From Pedobacter foliorum (GTDB lineage: Bacteria; Bacteroidota; Bacteroidia; Sphingobacteriales; Sphingobacteriaceae): DNA of 64,000 nt. A program made the translations under genes and the position numbers. This document shows, one piece after another, positions 61,540 through 64,000 of the stretch (its first letter is position 1; the number at the start of each line of letters is the position of its first letter). The stretch is taken from positions 62,001 through 126,000 of the forward strand of contig NZ_JABSNU010000012.1 of the NCBI RefSeq assembly GCF_013266735.1. Reading direction: 5' to 3'. The notes beneath the pieces are model-generated. The model saw only the letters and a list, made by a program, of their open reading frames with translations, searched no databases and was not told the DNA's origin.

Positions 61540-63327
61540 ATGAAAACTGTAAAGGCAATTATCACTTCAGGCATCCTATCTGTTTTAACATTTACCACAT
61601 CTGTAGCACAAGACATTGAAAGGTGGGACAAACAGGCCAATGAAAAGGAGAACCCTAATACAAAATGGTTTAAAGAAGCGAAATTCGGGATGTTTATCCA
61701 CTGGGGTTTATATTCTAAACTTGGCGGAGAATGGAATGGAAAAGATTATTATGGCAGCGGCGAATGGTTAATGTATCAGGCAAAGGTTTCGGCTACCGAT
61801 TATGCAAAGGTTGCTACAGAATTTAATCCCGTAAAATTTAATGCTGATGAATGGGCCGATCTGGCAAAAGATGCCGGCATTAAATACATGGTTATTACTG
61901 CAAAACACCATGAGGGTTTTGCAATGTACGACTCAAAAGTAAGCGATTTTAATATCGTAAAAGCTTCTCCCTATGGGAAAGACCCGATGAAAGCACTCTC
62001 AGAAGCCACAAGAAAAAGAGGTATACAGTTTGGCTTTTACTACTCTCAATTTTTGGACTGGCATGAACCTAATGGTGGTGGCAATAACTGGGATTTTGAT
62101 GAATCGAAAAAAGATTACCTAAAATATTATAAAGAAAAGTCAATTCCACAGCTAAAAGAATTGCTAACCAATTACGGAAATCTGGGTATTGTTTGGTTTG
62201 ATATGCCGGGTGGGTTAAACAAAAAACAAACACAGGACCTGGTTGACAGCATGCACGCCTTACAACCAAAAAGTTTATTCAGCAGTCGTGTTGGACAAGG
62301 CCTGGGCGATTACCGTACCTTCGGTGACTCAGAGGTTCCGGCAACTCCTATTAAAGGCGCCTGGGAGTCTATATACACTCACAACGACTCATGGGGATAC
62401 ATTACTCATGATATGAATTTCAAATCTCCTAAAGAGATCATTCAATTACTGGCCGTTGTCGCATCAAAAGGAGGTAATCTTATGTTAAACGTTGGACCTG
62501 ATGGAGAAGGAAACATCCCTCCTTATTCTGTAAAGTACTTACGAGAAACAGGTAAATGGCTAAAAACAAACGGAGAAAGTATTTATGGAACTACTTATGG
62601 GTTAATTCCGGCACAACCTTGGGGCGTAACAACTTCTGCTCCGGGCAAATTATTTCTTCATGTATTAAACAACCCCAGAAACGGAAAAATAAGTATTCCG
62701 GGTGTAAATGTAGCCATCACAAAAGTGTATCAGCTAGCTACAAAACAGCCTGTTAAATGGGTAAAACAGGGTAATAATATCATTATTGATATGCCCAAAT
62801 CTTTAAACGATCACAATACTGTACTTGCAGTGCAGTTTAACGGCAAGCTTAATGATGGCTACTCGGCTTCATTGCCACAGGTTTCGTTGCAATACGATTT
62901 CAACACAATTGATGCCGTAAATGCAGAGGTAAAAGGTAATGCAAAAATAGAATCGCTTACCTACAGCCATTACTTTGGCGACTGGAAACACACCACTTGT
63001 ATTACAAACATGAGCAAACCAGAGGATGAAGCAACCTTTAAGTTCTCTGTAACAGAACCTGGCGATTATAAAATATTGCTGGAATATTCGTGCCCTCAAG
63101 AAAATAGCAAACAAGAAGGCTTAATGAGCTTTAACAATAAAACATATAAGTTTCAAACCTTAAGAACATCAGAGTTTGACTCTGGGAAACCTTTGTTATT
63201 TATTAAACATCCTGTTGCCATTGTTTCAGTAAGCAAACCTGGTGTTTACAGCATAAAACTAAGTCCAGATACTAATGGAAAGGCATTATTTAACCTTAAA
63301 TCGATTATTCTGCAGCCCGTTTTATAA
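61540..63327 (+). CDS. GH29 alpha-L-fucosidase
   Basis: Releases alpha-L-fucose from glycans by retention. The 595-residue product has a signal peptide (about 23 residues, cleavage near VAQD) so acts in the periplasm or outside. The barrel shows KFGMFIHWGLYS (substrate His), AKHHEGFAMYDS and the nucleophile Asp221 in IVWFDMPGG. A C-terminal beta-sandwich follows (about 450-595). Usually part of glycan-use loci; here it stands next to a LytTR regulator rather than a SusCD pair. Confidence 0.93.
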   Translation: MKTVKAIITSGILSVLTFTTSVAQDIERWDKQANEKENPNTKWFKEAKFGMFIHWGLYSKLGGEWNGKDYYGSGEWLMYQAKVSATDYAKVATEFNPVKFNADEWADLAKDAGIKYMVITAKHHEGFAMYDSKVSDFNIVKASPYGKDPMKALSEATRKRGIQFGFYYSQFLDWHEPNGGGNNWDFDESKKDYLKYYKEKSIPQLKELLTNYGNLGIVWFDMPGGLNKKQTQDLVDSMHALQPKSLFSSRVGQGLGDYRTFGDSEVPATPIKGAWESIYTHNDSWGYITHDMNFKSPKEIIQLLAVVASKGGNLMLNVGPDGEGNIPPYSVKYLRETGKWLKTNGESIYGTTYGLIPAQPWGVTTSAPGKLFLHVLNNPRNGKISIPGVNVAITKVYQLATKQPVKWVKQGNNIIIDMPKSLNDHNTVLAVQFNGKLNDGYSASLPQVSLQYDFNTIDAVNAEVKGNAKIESLTYSHYFGDWKHTTCITNMSKPEDEATFKFSVTEPGDYKILLEYSCPQENSKQEGLMSFNNKTYKFQTLRTSEFDSGKPLLFIKHPVAIVSVSKPGVYSIKLSPDTNGKALFNLKSIILQPVL

Positions 63328-63344
63328 AGGCATTACTTATCAAG

Positions 63345-64000
63345 CTATATCTTAGTAAAGAAATTCAGAAACTCCTGTTTTTTAGTCCGGCTTAGGTTGA
63401 TGGTGGTATTATTGGTCATGATTACTTCCCCTCCTTCGCCACGGATATAGTGTTTTATATAATCAAGGTTTATTATAAATGACTTGTGAGCTCTGAAAAA
63501 AGAATGATCACTTAGTGCCTCCTCAAACGAAGAGAGTGTTTTACTTACCAAATGAACTTGCGCATCTTGCATAGTTATATTGGTATAGCAACTGGTGGCT
63601 TCCAGATATACAATATCTTTAATTTTAATAAAATGGAGACCTTTGCTACTGGAAAGTGCCAGTGTATCCATAATTCTGGTTTGTGTAAAGTGCCTCGCCA
63701 TTTGAAACTGCTGTTTAGAAGAAACAGTTTCTTTATTTAAAAACCGATCAATTGCATCTCTTAGTTCCGTTTTATCAATCGGTTTTAATAAATAATCGAG
63801 CGCATTTAATCTTAATGCGGCAATTGCATACTGATCGTAAGCAGTAGTAAAAATGGTTTGAAAATTATGCTCATCAAACTGCTCCAAAACATCTAAACCA
63901 CTCATTACCGGCATTTCTATGTCCATAAAAACAATATCCGGTTGTTTATCTTCGATAATCATTTTAGCCTCAGCACTTTTCTGACAAGTGGCCACCACTT
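63345..64000 (-). CDS. LytTR-family response regulator (5' end cut off by window edge)
   Basis: The frame enters from beyond 64000 and runs to a stop at 63345. The visible part has most of a receiver domain (phospho-acceptor Asp in IVFMDIEMPVMSG, conserved Lys in YLLKPIDKTEL) and a complete LytTR DNA-binding domain (about the last 100 residues; FIKIKDIVYLEATSCYTNI, then FFRAHKSFIINLDYIKHY). Typically paired with a LytS/histidine kinase of the 5TM or His_kinase type, likely beyond the right edge. It converges on the fucosidase gene with 17 bases between the stops. Confidence 0.92.
   Translation of the reverse strand, partial: VVATCQKSAEAKMIIEDKQPDIVFMDIEMPVMSGLDVLEQFDEHNFQTIFTTAYDQYAIAALRLNALDYLLKPIDKTELRDAIDRFLNKETVSSKQQFQMARHFTQTRIMDTLALSSSKGLHFIKIKDIVYLEATSCYTNITMQDAQVHLVSKTLSSFEEALSDHSFFRAHKSFIINLDYIKHYIRGEGGEVIMTNNTTINLSRTKKQEFLNFFTKI

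Noticed and set aside
1..64000. tRNA, rRNA, tmRNA, prophage or plasmid-origin features
   Set aside because: I looked for T-loop words, cloverleaf-sized palindromes, integrases, phage structural genes and replication initiators and saw none that I could support.

Overview
The window is AT-rich chromosomal DNA of a Bacteroidota bacterium, most likely a Sphingobacteriaceae member close to Pedobacter. The evidence is the gene content and signals: gliding-type ABC genes (gldA, gldF), a SusC/SusD pair run by an ECF sigma factor and FecR, a single-chain archaeal/eukaryal-type glycyl-tRNA synthetase, the Bacteroidota-type aromatic amino acid hydroxylase with a long C-terminal extension, PorT-like outer-membrane barrels, and promoters of the TTTG-N19/20-TAnnTTTG kind. 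I saw no rRNA, tRNA, CRISPR array, phage or intact insertion sequence.

Layout. 1-5.4 kb (minus strand): gldA and the start of gldF, separated by a complete TrpXYZ-like ABC importer operon that is bracketed by two paralogous outer-membrane barrel genes. 5.5-7.2 kb: glyQS, then a perfect hairpin terminator and a 26-bp-arm inverted repeat. 7.2-13.2 kb (minus): a tightly packed operon of OprP-like porin, DASS-family dicarboxylate carrier and sdhCAB/frdCAB, which reads as a C4-dicarboxylate transport plus oxidation/fumarate-reduction unit. 13.3-23 kb (minus): ECF sigma, FecR, STN-containing SusC, SusD and a secreted metallophosphoesterase-PQQ-repeat fusion; this is a cell-surface-signalling nutrient locus whose substrate may carry phosphate. 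23.3-25.7 kb: a TonB-dependent siderophore-type receptor with a clear promoter flanked by repeated AT-rich operator-like sites. 25.8-32.2 kb: CAP protein, LTA-synthase-like membrane sulfatase-fold enzyme, GtrA protein, phenylalanine hydroxylase coupled to an SDR, and an NlpC/P60 hydrolase. 32.2-36.7 kb: flavin reductase, FAH, homogentisate dioxygenase and HPPD, which with the hydroxylase form most of the phenylalanine/tyrosine-homogentisate pathway. 36.8-45.5 kb: housekeeping and envelope genes (YihY, PorT-like barrel, 7TM histidine kinase, TPR protein, ribE, accC, ltaE).

45.8-50.7 kb is a sugar/glycolysis neighbourhood: a BadF/GlcNAc-kinase-like ATPase preceded by a coupled 20-codon ORF, a Nudix-HTH regulator, and an operon pfkA - divergent BadF-like paralog - gap. 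The paralog has lost the first phosphate-loop aspartate and is a candidate pseudokinase or regulator. 51-57 kb is an accessory stretch of small hypothetical, immunity-like and membrane genes, including a TlpA-like protein truncated before its thioredoxin domain and a DUF2975-XRE gene pair with a striking double-palindrome operator. 57.2-64 kb: a lipoprotein with a textbook promoter, a structured GC-richer intergenic element, an M3 metallopeptidase, a Pr6Pr membrane protein, a GH29 alpha-L-fucosidase and the end of a LytTR response regulator running off the right edge.

All family assignments are from reading the translated sequence; no database search was possible. The strongest leads for something new are the pseudokinase inside the glycolytic operon, the DUF2975-XRE double operator, the coupled 20-codon ORF, and the structured leaders at 22.2 and 58.4 kb.
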